A stretch of DNA of 31,486 nt. Source: a virus. Below are positions 20,457 to 28,204 of this stretch, one piece after another; position 1 is the stretch's first letter, and each line of letters begins with the position of its first letter. Where the stretch lies: the IMG/VR virus record IMGVR_UViG_3300042385_000144, positions 1-31,486 of that record. One strand, 5' to 3'. The translations under genes and the position numbers were made by a program. Below the pieces are notes generated by a model, which saw only the letters and a list, made by a program, of their open reading frames with translations, ran no database searches and was not told where the DNA came from.

Positions 20457-20767
20457 CAGATAACCTTTCCGTCCAGAACGAAGTAACCGCCAAACTTCTC
20501 ATCAGCATGAAACACCAGGATACCGTCATTCATGAGGATCTGCAGAGGAGCTTCACCCTGAGCATTTGCAGAACCACCGAGGCGTGCAAAGTACTCTTCG
20601 ACCGTGTAGTGCTTGATCAGGGCCTTGACGAACTTCGCTTTGGTGACCGGACCACGATGCTTGAAGCGAGCAACGAACTTACGACCTTCGTAGTAGTTAT
20701 CAGCGTGCGGCTGATAGTGGAGGTAGCCGCCGTGGTAGCTGAGAGTTTCCTTGGTGAACTTGGTCAT
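20456..20767 (-). CDS. Hypothetical protein (103 aa)
   Basis: MTKFTKETLSYHGGYLHYQP, then KFVARFKHRGPVTKAKFVKAL, YFARLGGSANAQGEAPLQIL and a C-terminal FGGYFVLDGKVI. Soluble alpha/beta, no family recognised. It is the first gene after promoter 20792-20820, with AAGGAGATTGTC before the ATG. Confidence 0.72.
   Translation of the reverse strand: MTKFTKETLSYHGGYLHYQPHADNYYEGRKFVARFKHRGPVTKAKFVKALIKHYTVEEYFARLGGSANAQGEAPLQILMNDGILVFHADEKFGGYFVLDGKVI
20458..20481. repeat. 24-bp direct repeat, copy 2
   Basis: Identical to 20323-20346. Here it encodes the last residues VLDGKVI and the stop of the 103-aa gene, in a different phase from copy 1. Confidence 0.85.
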
Positions 20768-20769
20768 GA

Positions 20770-20800
20770 CAATCTCCTTAGCTTATTATTCATATTAGCA
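20770..20800 (-). repeat. 31-bp promoter/leader repeat, copy 2
   Basis: Identical to 20091-20121. Covers the -10, the leader and the ribosome site of the 103-aa gene at 20456-20767. Confidence 0.85.
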
Positions 20801-20820
20801 CATAACGCATAATATGTACA
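20792..20820 (-). promoter_or_regulatory. Early-type promoter
   Basis: TGTACA (20815-20820) and TAATAT (20792-20797), 17-nt spacer, TGC before the -10. Only the 17-nt spacer region differs from the copy at 20113-20141. Confidence 0.68.
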
Positions 20821-20843
20821 CAACTATTTTCAAAAGAATGAAA

Positions 20844-21131
20844 TTAGTTTTTAGGGTATTTTGGTTTCCATTGGATTTGATCGGGGATAGATTCGATATA
20901 TTCGGCCATTTGTTTGACGAATTTCCGGCGAGGTTTTCCGTTGAGGATAACGTCGGCAATTCGGGCGGCGACGAGTGTGTCGCGGTGGTTGTAGTTGTTT
21001 TGATGGAAAACAACCGCGTCGATTTCGGGGTGTTGGTTGATATAGTTGACCAGGGTTTGAATGTCGGGGAATTGTGGTGAGATAGTGGAGATATTGTTGT
21101 TATTGATATCGAAATAATGAAGGGTGTACAT
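20844..21131 (-). CDS. Hypothetical protein (95 aa)
   Basis: MYTLHYFDINNNNISTISPQ, then a helix (DIQTLVNYINQHPEIDAVVF) and HRDTLVAARIADVILNGKPRRKF. It is Asn- and Ile-rich. AGGAGAAAAAAC precedes the ATG. Flanked by its own promoter. No family recognised. Confidence 0.7.
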   Translation of the reverse strand: MYTLHYFDINNNNISTISPQFPDIQTLVNYINQHPEIDAVVFHQNNYNHRDTLVAARIADVILNGKPRRKFVKQMAEYIESIPDQIQWKPKYPKN

Positions 21132-21157
21132 GTTTTTTCTCCTTGGCTAACTATACC

Positions 21158-21186
21158 AAGGTACACCTATTTCGATATATTGTACA
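21158..21186 (-). promoter_or_regulatory. Early-type promoter
   Basis: TGTACA (21181-21186) and TACCTT (21158-21163), 17-nt spacer. It follows directly on the terminator at 21188-21217, so a new transcript begins here. A TATAGT further downstream (21150-21155) is not at family spacing. Confidence 0.55.
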
Positions 21187-21187
21187 T

Positions 21188-21217
21188 AAAAAAGGGGATG
21201 ACCCGAAAGTCATCCCC
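21188..21217 (-). terminator. Rho-independent terminator
   Basis: A perfect 9-bp stem GGGGATGAC/GTCATCCCC (21194-21202 with 21209-21217) and 6-nt loop, followed on the minus strand by six T (21193-21188). It ends the candidate RNA at 21218-21319 and separates the replication operon from the small-gene block. Confidence 0.88.
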
Positions 21218-21319
21218 AAATGCGTGTGACAGGAGGAACCCCACCTGTAATCCCGTCTATTCCATTCGTCAATTAAGACTCTTGCCTACTTACACAGTTG
21301 AAACTGTATATCCACGCAC
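21218..21319 (-). ncRNA. Candidate structured noncoding RNA with own terminator
   Basis: No gene fits the 215-nt gap between the 78-aa and 95-aa genes. On the minus strand the ends pair as TGCGTG (21318-21313) with CACGCA (21226-21221). Inside are a perfect ACAGT-TTCA-ACTGT hairpin (21307-21294) and an ACAGG...CCTGT hairpin (21248-21229) extended by two G-C pairs. A strong terminator follows immediately and a TATAAATA late promoter lies just upstream. This is the layout of a stand-alone small RNA. It is not a tRNA: there is no GTTCGANNC loop and no CCA. No known RNA family recognised. Confidence 0.55.
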
Positions 21320-21334
21320 CACATAGTGTACAGT

Positions 21335-21342
21335 TATTTATA
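21335..21342 (-). promoter_or_regulatory. T4-type late promoter before the candidate RNA
   Basis: TATAAATA on the minus strand, 4 nt past the end of the 78-aa gene. A TGTACA (21327-21332) with TATACA (21305-21310) and 16-nt spacer also lies here, so the RNA could be served by an early promoter, a late promoter, or both. The early one would start inside the first hairpin. Confidence 0.6.
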
Positions 21343-21346
21343 CAAG

Positions 21347-21583
21347 TTAATAACTGGAAGTTAGTATTTTTGCAGTATTAACTAAAAAAAATGTTGGGGT
21401 TTCACCATCGAATCCACCACCAAAGTTGAGATGCCGAACCAGTTCCTTGGCTTCCTTCATCCCCAAACCACATTTGATAATCTGGTTTGTCTTGGTCTCG
21501 ACGATATCACCACCGATCTCAACGTAGCCGACAAGAGTGTCTGCCATTACCATATGTTCATTTACGATTTTGTAGTTAACCAT
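21347..21583 (-). CDS. Hypothetical protein (78 aa)
   Basis: MVNYKIVNEHMVMADTLVGYVEIGGDIVET, then KCGLGMKEAKELVRHLNFGGGFDG. This looks like a small alpha/beta early protein. The ATG at 21583 follows GGGAGAAGATCA and overlaps the 63-aa stop. Last gene of the replication operon. Function unknown. Confidence 0.72.
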   Translation of the reverse strand: MVNYKIVNEHMVMADTLVGYVEIGGDIVETKTNQIIKCGLGMKEAKELVRHLNFGGGFDGETPTFFLVNTAKILTSSY

Positions 21584-21767
21584 TGATCTTCTCCCATACA
21601 ATACCAAAACAAAGCTCTTGCATCTTACGATGAAACCGATTAGGAACCCGGTGATCCTCGACCATCCAGTAGGTACCAGGATGGAGTTGACATCTCCACT
21701 TGTATACCGGCTGTTTTATGACCGACCACTGTGGCTCGGGTTTGACAGATATCTTCTCCCAATCCAT
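21576..21767 (-). CDS. Hypothetical protein (63 aa)
   Basis: MDWEKISVKPEPQWSVIKQP, then YKWRCQLHPGTYWMVEDHRV and RFHRKMQELCFGIVWEKING. Aromatic and basic. The start codon abuts the helicase stop (TAG-ATG) with no gap, so it is cotranslated with the helicase. No family recognised. Confidence 0.68.
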   Translation of the reverse strand: MDWEKISVKPEPQWSVIKQPVYKWRCQLHPGTYWMVEDHRVPNRFHRKMQELCFGIVWEKING

Positions 21768-23180
21768 CTACTTGAATCCTGCAAATTTTATCTTATCAAA
21801 CTTGGTTGCAGGCTTGTAGTCGTTCTCATACCGCTGGCCGGTCGTTGACTTATCGAAGATAGGTGTATCATCCATAAGATCGGTCTGTGCAGACTCCTCA
21901 GTGTTGTACAACTTCATCTTAGAGTAGTCAACACCGATAACGAACCGTTTGTGCATCTCAGGATCGCCGTAACGGTTCTTCAGCTGCTTGACCATGATCT
22001 GGCCGAGTTGTTTCAGTTCGTCACTCGAGATAAGTGCAAACATGAAGTCGGCCGTAGCTGGCAGACCGAACGACTCAGAGGTATCCTCTAGACCAACATC
22101 GGATGATGAGAAGCCCGTACGAGTTGTCTGAGTAGCCGACATGATAGGAACGTTACACTCTACAGCCAAACCACGAAGCTCCTCAGCGATCGCCTTGATC
22201 ATCGTGTACGAGTTGACGTTAGAACCTGCCTTGATACGTGACGAGGTGCAGATGTTCAGATAGTCGATGTAGATCATGTCAGGTACAAAGTTCTTCTTGA
22301 TCTTCAACTCATTGATGAGGTGACGGAAGTTAGCCGAACCTGCACATGCAGTAGGATACTCCTTGACGATCAGCTTGCCTTTGGCGCGTTGTTTGACACG
22401 ACTCATGTGTTTGTCATACGATGGCTTAGTAAGCTCACGGAGATCGTCTGTGGTCATACCAAGGAGGTTGGTATCAATACGTTCAGCAATCTTCTCCTCA
22501 GCCATTTCCATGGTGATGTATAGGACGTTGAGACCAGCCATAAGGTTGCCAGCAGCGCAGTGACACATGAACAGAGACTTACCTACACCAGTACCGGCAA
22601 GAGCAATGTTCAGAGTCTTACGCGGAAGGCCACCCTTCGTGATCTTGTTGAAGAAGTCCAGATCGAACGGGATCTTCACCTCGGTACGATGGTAGAACTC
22701 GTATCGATCATCAGAGTCATCTAGAAAGTCATGGCCGATACTCTGATCGAATGACACAGCCAGTGCATCTGTAAGGATCTGAGGAATAGAACCAACCGAG
22801 ATGCCATCCTTGCTGCGATTGTCATCAACTAGCTTGATCGACTCCATGAGAGCATTATAAAGAGCCTTGTCCTTACAGAACTTCTCAGTGGAGTCGATCA
22901 ACCATGCCACATCACGATCATCACTCTTGGCCAGTTCAGAGATAATGCCTTCGGCACTCTTGAACTGGTCATCGGTTAGTCCAGTCTTGTTGCCAAGATC
23001 AATACTCAACGCCTCCTTAGAGGGGAAGGTACTGTACTTGGCAACATAAGACTCGACGAGTTCGAAAATGGTACGATCAACGTTATCAGTGAAATAGTCA
23101 GACTTCAAGAATGGAATTACTTTGCGAGCATACTCCTCATTGTTTACAAGATTTCCAAAGATAACGTTTTCGATTTTCAT
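21768..23180 (-). CDS. Replicative DNA helicase, DnaB/T4 gp41-like
   Basis: 470 aa, close to T4 gp41 in size. Walker A is AGTGVGKS (K201) in a RecA-type core that begins LPRKTLNIALAG. Walker B is MIYIDYLNI (D306), and SATQTTRTGF is the later sensor region. The N-terminal about 170 residues match the helical primase-interacting domain. It unwinds DNA 5' to 3' on the lagging strand as a hexamer and works with the primase at 761-1780. The start overlaps the UvsX stop (TGATG). Confidence 0.95.
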   Translation of the reverse strand: MKIENVIFGNLVNNEEYARKVIPFLKSDYFTDNVDRTIFELVESYVAKYSTFPSKEALSIDLGNKTGLTDDQFKSAEGIISELAKSDDRDVAWLIDSTEKFCKDKALYNALMESIKLVDDNRSKDGISVGSIPQILTDALAVSFDQSIGHDFLDDSDDRYEFYHRTEVKIPFDLDFFNKITKGGLPRKTLNIALAGTGVGKSLFMCHCAAGNLMAGLNVLYITMEMAEEKIAERIDTNLLGMTTDDLRELTKPSYDKHMSRVKQRAKGKLIVKEYPTACAGSANFRHLINELKIKKNFVPDMIYIDYLNICTSSRIKAGSNVNSYTMIKAIAEELRGLAVECNVPIMSATQTTRTGFSSSDVGLEDTSESFGLPATADFMFALISSDELKQLGQIMVKQLKNRYGDPEMHKRFVIGVDYSKMKLYNTEESAQTDLMDDTPIFDKSTTGQRYENDYKPATKFDKIKFAGFK

Positions 23181-24250
23181 CAGTCGTCTTCCTCCAGTTC
23201 CAGATCTTCAATAACATCTTCACTCTGCATGATAGAACCAGCAGCTACAGCATACTTTTTCTCAATGAACTCATTGAACTTTGGGCACAGCAGGATAGGA
23301 TGCCAGAAGCCGAACGCATATGTATCGGCCATACGATAGTTCTTAGCATCAATCTCACCGGTTTCCATATCGACCTTCTGGAACCAGCCAACCTTTGGCT
23401 TGATCACATGACCAGACTCGATAGCCATGTCCATAAGACCAGACCACTTACTGATACCCTTGTCCCATGATACCTCGATAGGAATCTTGGACTTCTCCTT
23501 GACGAACCGGCTCTTCTCGACGTTGATGATGAAGTTGTATCCGGTAACTTCCTTACCGTCCTTCTCCTGTTGACGGCCGATGATAAAGATGTTGTCAGCT
23601 GAGTAGTAGATGCCAGTACCACCGCTCACGACCGCCTTAGAGTACATCTCCTGAGTCTGGTAGGTGTGGTTGACCACGACCAAAGGAATGTCCTTTAGGT
23701 TGAGGTGTGGGGTGACCATACGGAACAGAGACTTGAGTTGCTTGGCACGAGTCATGTCGGCAGCAGAGTTCTGCTTCAGAGCATCCTCGACTTCCTTCTT
23801 AGATGCAAGGTTGCCAACCGAATCGATCACGATGATGACATGATCACCACGCTTGATCTCCTCGAACTGATGCATGATGTCAAACTTAAGCTGTTCAACG
23901 TCGGTGATAGGCGTGTGAAGGACACGAGAGGTATCGATACCGAACGAGTCGAAGTATGACTGTGGAGTACCGAACTCAGAGTCATAGAAGAGCATGACTG
24001 CATCTGCATACTTGTCCATGTATGCCTTGGCCATGAGCAGACTGAACGAGGTCTTGAAGTGCTTCGATGGACCTGCCCAGATAGTGAGACCTGGCACAAA
24101 ACCGCCATTGATCTTACCACTCAGAGCGATGTTGATGGCAGGAACCGTAGTTGCAACCATATCCTTGGCATTGAAGAACTTAGAGTCCGCTAGGATATCT
24201 GAGTCCTTGATAGTTGTATTCTTGCGAAGTTTATTTAGTAGATCCGACAT
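23180..24250 (-). CDS. uvsX: UvsX RecA-like recombinase
   Basis: 356 aa. Walker A is the T4-type variant GPSKHFKTS (residues 60-68), which lacks the usual Gly before Lys and is diagnostic of UvsX. Walker B is VIIVIDSVG (D143). The C-terminus is acidic (EDVIEDLELEEDD), as in RecA/UvsX tails. It forms filaments on single-stranded DNA, drives strand exchange and recombination-dependent replication. AGGAGAACAT precedes the start, and an early promoter lies at 24270-24298. It is coupled to the helicase. Confidence 0.95.
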   Translation of the reverse strand: MSDLLNKLRKNTTIKDSDILADSKFFNAKDMVATTVPAINIALSGKINGGFVPGLTIWAGPSKHFKTSFSLLMAKAYMDKYADAVMLFYDSEFGTPQSYFDSFGIDTSRVLHTPITDVEQLKFDIMHQFEEIKRGDHVIIVIDSVGNLASKKEVEDALKQNSAADMTRAKQLKSLFRMVTPHLNLKDIPLVVVNHTYQTQEMYSKAVVSGGTGIYYSADNIFIIGRQQEKDGKEVTGYNFIINVEKSRFVKEKSKIPIEVSWDKGISKWSGLMDMAIESGHVIKPKVGWFQKVDMETGEIDAKNYRMADTYAFGFWHPILLCPKFNEFIEKKYAVAAGSIMQSEDVIEDLELEEDD

Positions 24251-24269
24251 ATGTTCTCCTTATATTCTC

Positions 24270-24298
24270 AGTATAACACGAATTACGAATAATGTACA
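24270..24298 (-). promoter_or_regulatory. Early-type promoter for uvsX-gp41
   Basis: TGTACA (24293-24298) and TATACT (24270-24275), 17-nt spacer, with TGT before the -10 (extended -10). It lies in the metK-uvsX gap. Confidence 0.72.
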
Positions 24299-24302
24299 TC
24301 AG

Positions 24303-25400
24303 TTATTTAAAAAGATCACATTTTTCCCAAGGCAGATAGGATTTGCCAAAGTGACCGTAATTAGTAGTAGATGTATAGATTGGTCTAAATAAGTCAAAAT
24401 GTTTAATAATTCCCTTTGGAGTTAGATCAACATTTTTGATAATCCATTCTGTTAATTCCCTGCTGTGCCTATCGCTCTCGACATATACAGACATAGGTTG
24501 CGCAATCCCGATTGCATAACTTAATTGTACTGTTGCCCAATTTGCTTTATTACTTGCTACGATATTTTTAGCAAGATACCGAGCCATATACGCAGCCGAT
24601 CTATCTACTTTAGTAGGATCCTTGCCGCTAAACGCACCTCCACCATGAGGTGCATAACCGCCATATGTATCAACAATGATCTTACGGCCTGTCAGTCCGG
24701 TATCTCCATCTGGTCCACCAATTACAAACCGCCCGGTTGGATTGATTAAAAACTTAGTTTTATCGTCAATCAAATCTTTTGGAAACAACTCTCTAATAAG
24801 ATTTTCAATTGCGAACCGTAATTCGTTAAGTTGTACATCACGGTGATGTTGAGTAGAACAAACAATCTTGTCAATTCTTTTGACTGTAGCATCATTATTA
24901 TATTCTATAGTGACTTGACTTTTTGCGTCAGGCTCAAGCCAATCAATTGTTCCTAATTTTCGAGCATTTGATAATGCATCAACAATTTTATGACTATAAT
25001 AAAGTGCAGCTGGCATATAGTTGTCAGTTTCGTTACATGCATATCCAAACATCAGTCCTTGATCGCCAGCACCAAAATTATCAGTTCCTAGTGCAATATC
25101 AGGACTTTGACCGTGCATTAAGTTAGTAATTTTTACATTTCGCCAATCAAATCCTTCTTGTTCATAACCAATATTTTTGATAACTTCGCGTACAACATTA
25201 TCTACATCTAAAGAATTTAGTTCTCCTTTATACTCGCCAGCAACAATCACCTGGTTAGTAGTAACTAATGTTTCACATGCACACCTATATGAAGTGTCTT
25301 GATTACTCATGAGTAAATCTAATATGCTATCGCTAATAAGATCTGCAACTTTATCCGGGTGACCTTCTGACACGGATTCACTAGTAAATAAATATGACAT
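24303..25400 (-). CDS. metK: S-adenosylmethionine synthetase
   Basis: 365 aa against about 384 in E. coli. Active-site blocks are present: EGHPDK (H14, D16, K17), CETLVTTNQ (E43), GPDGDTGLTGRK, and the P-loop-like GGGAFSGKDPTKVDRS. It forms SAM from ATP and methionine. Full length and intact motifs argue for an active enzyme. Possible uses are feeding phage DNA methylation or replacing SAM destroyed by other phages. Base composition is lower in GC than flanking replication genes (about 33% versus 48% in sampled lines), which suggests recent acquisition. It is inserted between the 76-aa gene and uvsX. Confidence 0.95.
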   Translation of the reverse strand: MSYLFTSESVSEGHPDKVADLISDSILDLLMSNQDTSYRCACETLVTTNQVIVAGEYKGELNSLDVDNVVREVIKNIGYEQEGFDWRNVKITNLMHGQSPDIALGTDNFGAGDQGLMFGYACNETDNYMPAALYYSHKIVDALSNARKLGTIDWLEPDAKSQVTIEYNNDATVKRIDKIVCSTQHHRDVQLNELRFAIENLIRELFPKDLIDDKTKFLINPTGRFVIGGPDGDTGLTGRKIIVDTYGGYAPHGGGAFSGKDPTKVDRSAAYMARYLAKNIVASNKANWATVQLSYAIGIAQPMSVYVESDRHSRELTEWIIKNVDLTPKGIIKHFDLFRPIYTSTTNYGHFGKSYLPWEKCDLFK

Positions 25401-25412
25401 ATGTTCTCCTTA

Positions 25413-25643
25413 TTATGATGCAAGAATCTTATTTAGTTTTGCAATAAACATGTCAATCTTCTTGCCACGATCTGGCCAATTGATGATAGGATTCTTGTCT
25501 GCATCCTTCTTCAAATTAGTAAGAAGTGGCATAATTGCATTGTACATTGCCGTTGCCTTATCATTACCTTCTTGTTTGATCTCCTCCTCTGAGGAGGTGG
25601 TAAATCCAAAGTCAAAGTCATCTAGTTCTGTAATATCACTCAT
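25413..25643 (-). CDS. Small acidic protein following DNA polymerase (76 aa)
   Basis: MSDITELDDFDFGFTTSSEEE is a very acidic start. A helical part follows (AMYNAIMPLLTNLKKDADKN, INWPDRGKKIDMFIAKLNKI). This small protein accompanies DNA polymerase in many T4-like marine phages. Its function is not known to me. The ATG overlaps the polymerase stop (ATGA). Confidence 0.8.
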   Translation of the reverse strand: MSDITELDDFDFGFTTSSEEEIKQEGNDKATAMYNAIMPLLTNLKKDADKNPIINWPDRGKKIDMFIAKLNKILAS

Positions 25644-28135
25644 GAAAACCAGTCCTCCAATGTTGCACGTTTCTCTACGTGCCAGCCGATAGTGTTGATG
25701 ATTGACTCAATAGGCTTGATGTACGCCTTGTCAAATTGCAGTTCACGGTCGATGAACGGACCAATACCGAACTCCTTAGGAAGTGTTGATGGGCAAGAGA
25801 TGACATGCTCCTTGGACGGATTTGGCTTCTTAAGGTAGGCGTACTTGATCTTTTCACCTGAACCAATGGTTTCATATTTATTCTGAAGCTTGAGGTCCTT
25901 GATAATTTTATTGTAGACCACTGCACCACGGACGTGGATTGGACAACCAGACTGGAATTGACCGGCAATGAAGTACTTGTCCATGTCCTTGACCGAACTG
26001 GTGAATGCAATCTCCTCGAAAGGAAGCGTATTGAACAGGTTGCGGAAGTCAGCAACATACTTGTGCAGTACCTGTTCACTTTCGTTCATGATGATCTCAA
26101 GGGACTTCTTAATGGCATCACGGCAAGATGGAGGAGTCGATGAACGAACCGCCTCGATGCCCATCATCTTCAGCTTCGGCTTGTCGTACTGAACACCCTC
26201 AGAGTTCCAGACATTGAGGATGTACATCTTCTTTGCCTTCCAGATACCCTTGTTGGCGATGTTCTCACGCTTCATCTGCATCTTCTGTGCATAGGCATGC
26301 ATGTTGTCGGCAAGTTCCTGATAGGCACGGTCGATGAACGGCTCGATCTTCTGCTTACATGCCTCATCGATGAACTTCACAAGTTCTACATCAGGTGCAC
26401 CGTTAGGATACATCATATGGACAAGATAGTCTAGTGTAATGTAGATTGAGTCGGTATCAGATGCGATCACATAGTCCATGTTCTCGGTCTTGAAGAGACG
26501 GTTGAGGTACTCATTCATCTTCTTCTCAATCCAACGGATGGACAACTGACCGGACATGGTGATGGCCTCGGCGTGGTTGATATCGAACCAGCGGAAGTAC
26601 TTGTTACCAAGTGCACCGTAAGCTGAGTTCAACTGGATCTTCTTGGCCATCTGCATGTTATCAAGACGTGCAATCTCCTTGAGTAGATCTTTGTTCTTAG
26701 TCTTTTCATACTCCTTCTTGACCTCGATCATCTCCTTCTTGTAACGGACACGATCGTTGTACATACGTTCCATAAGAGATGGAAGGAACCCACGCTTGTC
26801 CTTTGAATACAAACAAAGGTTGGCGGCGAGAGCACAGTTCGTCTTATCAAGATAGTCACCGAACTTCTCTGCGCCGCCAACAAGTAGGTCGTCAACCGTC
26901 ACCTTATCGTTCAAACGAGTAACAAACGTCTCCGGAGAGATGTTGTACTGCATAATAAGGTGGGGATAAAGGGAATTAAGATCGAACGACACAACCCACT
27001 TACTCAAACCGGTCTTTGGCTCCTTGACATGGCCGCCGACAAGTATAGAATCATTTGTCTTACCGAATGGGTTGACAACAATTTTACGATCCATGAGATA
27101 GTTGTGGGTGATAACATCCCACTGCTTCACGGATGCCAGACAGTCATTGTAGTTGATCTTAGCATCGTATGCCATGGCATAGACCAGTTCGATCAGCTTC
27201 AGTTTGTCCTCTAGCTTCTCCACAATCTCAACGTCGTGGATGTTGTACTCCATGTACTTTTGAAAGTTCTTCAACCGAAGGTCATCGAGACCTTCGTACT
27301 CGGAGTAGTCAAGCTTGGGCATATCAAGTTCAACGGAACCGATATGATCGAGCTTGTACGACTCACGAGTAACGTATGTGAACTTCTTATAAAGTTGCAT
27401 GTAGTCGAGGACAGCAACACCTACTGGTGTGTATGCTACATTGGTGCGGCCGCGGATCTCGACTTTATAGTCCCTGAGGATTCCCCAAGGGCTAAGACGA
27501 TTGGCTGCATCATCGCCGAGAACACGCTTGATACGGTTGATAATGTACGGGATGTCGAAGAACTCGATGTTCCAGCCGGTGACAACGTCAGGATTAAACT
27601 CTGGTCCTGACCAGACACCGAGGAAAGACTCCAGGAGTGCAGACTCGTCTTTGCATTTGAAGTATGTGACATTAGATTTGTGCTCCTTATATTCACCGCA
27701 ACCAAAGGAAATCTTGTTACCATTGCGGCCGATGGTAATAGCTGTAATCTCATTCTGAGCTATAGAGATATCAGGGAAACCACCATCAATGGCCGTCTCA
27801 ATATCGATAGAACAAACAGAAACCTGGGCCGGATCATAGTTGATCTGCCCTCGATAGTTATCATATATGTACAGGTATGCAAAGTCGCTGAGACCATAGA
27901 TCTTCATGCCACTCACATTATCGTACTGGTTGAGGAACTCACGCGCCTCATACATAGAGTCAAAGTCTACGCGCCCGACATACTCACCCTTCAGGTTGGT
28001 ATAGTCGGTAGATTTATTAGAAGGAATAAATAGATACGGCTTATACTTGGTGGAAAACTTGTACGGCGTACCGTCCTTGATTCCACGGACCAGAATATTA
28101 CCCTTGTGCCGTGTGATATTGGTGTAAAAATTCAT
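25640..28135 (-). CDS. DNA polymerase, family B (T4 gp43-like)
   Basis: 831 aa. Exonuclease motifs: ExoI SIDIETA (D111, E113), ExoII GWNIEFFDIPYI (D194), ExoIII YNIHDV (D301). Polymerase motifs: A SFDLNSLYP (D385), B KKIQLNSAYGALGN (around 499-511), and C ASDTDSIY (D560, D562). It is therefore a complete replicative enzyme with proofreading and no intein or intron in the usual insertion sites near motifs A-C. AGGAGACATC precedes the ATG, and an early promoter lies at 28158-28186. Confidence 0.97.
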   Translation of the reverse strand: MNFYTNITRHKGNILVRGIKDGTPYKFSTKYKPYLFIPSNKSTDYTNLKGEYVGRVDFDSMYEAREFLNQYDNVSGMKIYGLSDFAYLYIYDNYRGQINYDPAQVSVCSIDIETAIDGGFPDISIAQNEITAITIGRNGNKISFGCGEYKEHKSNVTYFKCKDESALLESFLGVWSGPEFNPDVVTGWNIEFFDIPYIINRIKRVLGDDAANRLSPWGILRDYKVEIRGRTNVAYTPVGVAVLDYMQLYKKFTYVTRESYKLDHIGSVELDMPKLDYSEYEGLDDLRLKNFQKYMEYNIHDVEIVEKLEDKLKLIELVYAMAYDAKINYNDCLASVKQWDVITHNYLMDRKIVVNPFGKTNDSILVGGHVKEPKTGLSKWVVSFDLNSLYPHLIMQYNISPETFVTRLNDKVTVDDLLVGGAEKFGDYLDKTNCALAANLCLYSKDKRGFLPSLMERMYNDRVRYKKEMIEVKKEYEKTKNKDLLKEIARLDNMQMAKKIQLNSAYGALGNKYFRWFDINHAEAITMSGQLSIRWIEKKMNEYLNRLFKTENMDYVIASDTDSIYITLDYLVHMMYPNGAPDVELVKFIDEACKQKIEPFIDRAYQELADNMHAYAQKMQMKRENIANKGIWKAKKMYILNVWNSEGVQYDKPKLKMMGIEAVRSSTPPSCRDAIKKSLEIIMNESEQVLHKYVADFRNLFNTLPFEEIAFTSSVKDMDKYFIAGQFQSGCPIHVRGAVVYNKIIKDLKLQNKYETIGSGEKIKYAYLKKPNPSKEHVISCPSTLPKEFGIGPFIDRELQFDKAYIKPIESIINTIGWHVEKRATLEDWFS

Positions 28136-28157
28136 GATGTCTCCTTGACCAATATTA

Positions 28158-28186
28158 AGTATAGCACAGGTATGAATATATGTACA
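28158..28186 (-). promoter_or_regulatory. Early-type promoter for DNA polymerase
   Basis: TGTACA (28181-28186) and TATACT (28158-28163), 17-nt spacer, TGC before the -10. The 69-nt gap is shared with the divergent endolysin. On the plus strand TATGAATA (28171-28178) could be a weak late promoter for that gene. Confidence 0.7.
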
Positions 28187-28204
28187 TACATAAAGGAATA
28201 AAAG

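Noticed and set aside
21218-21319. tRNA gene in the gap before the terminator
   Set aside because: The closing helix has only 6 pairs, there is no GTTCGANNC loop, no standard anticodon arm and no CCA. No tRNA genes were found in the window.
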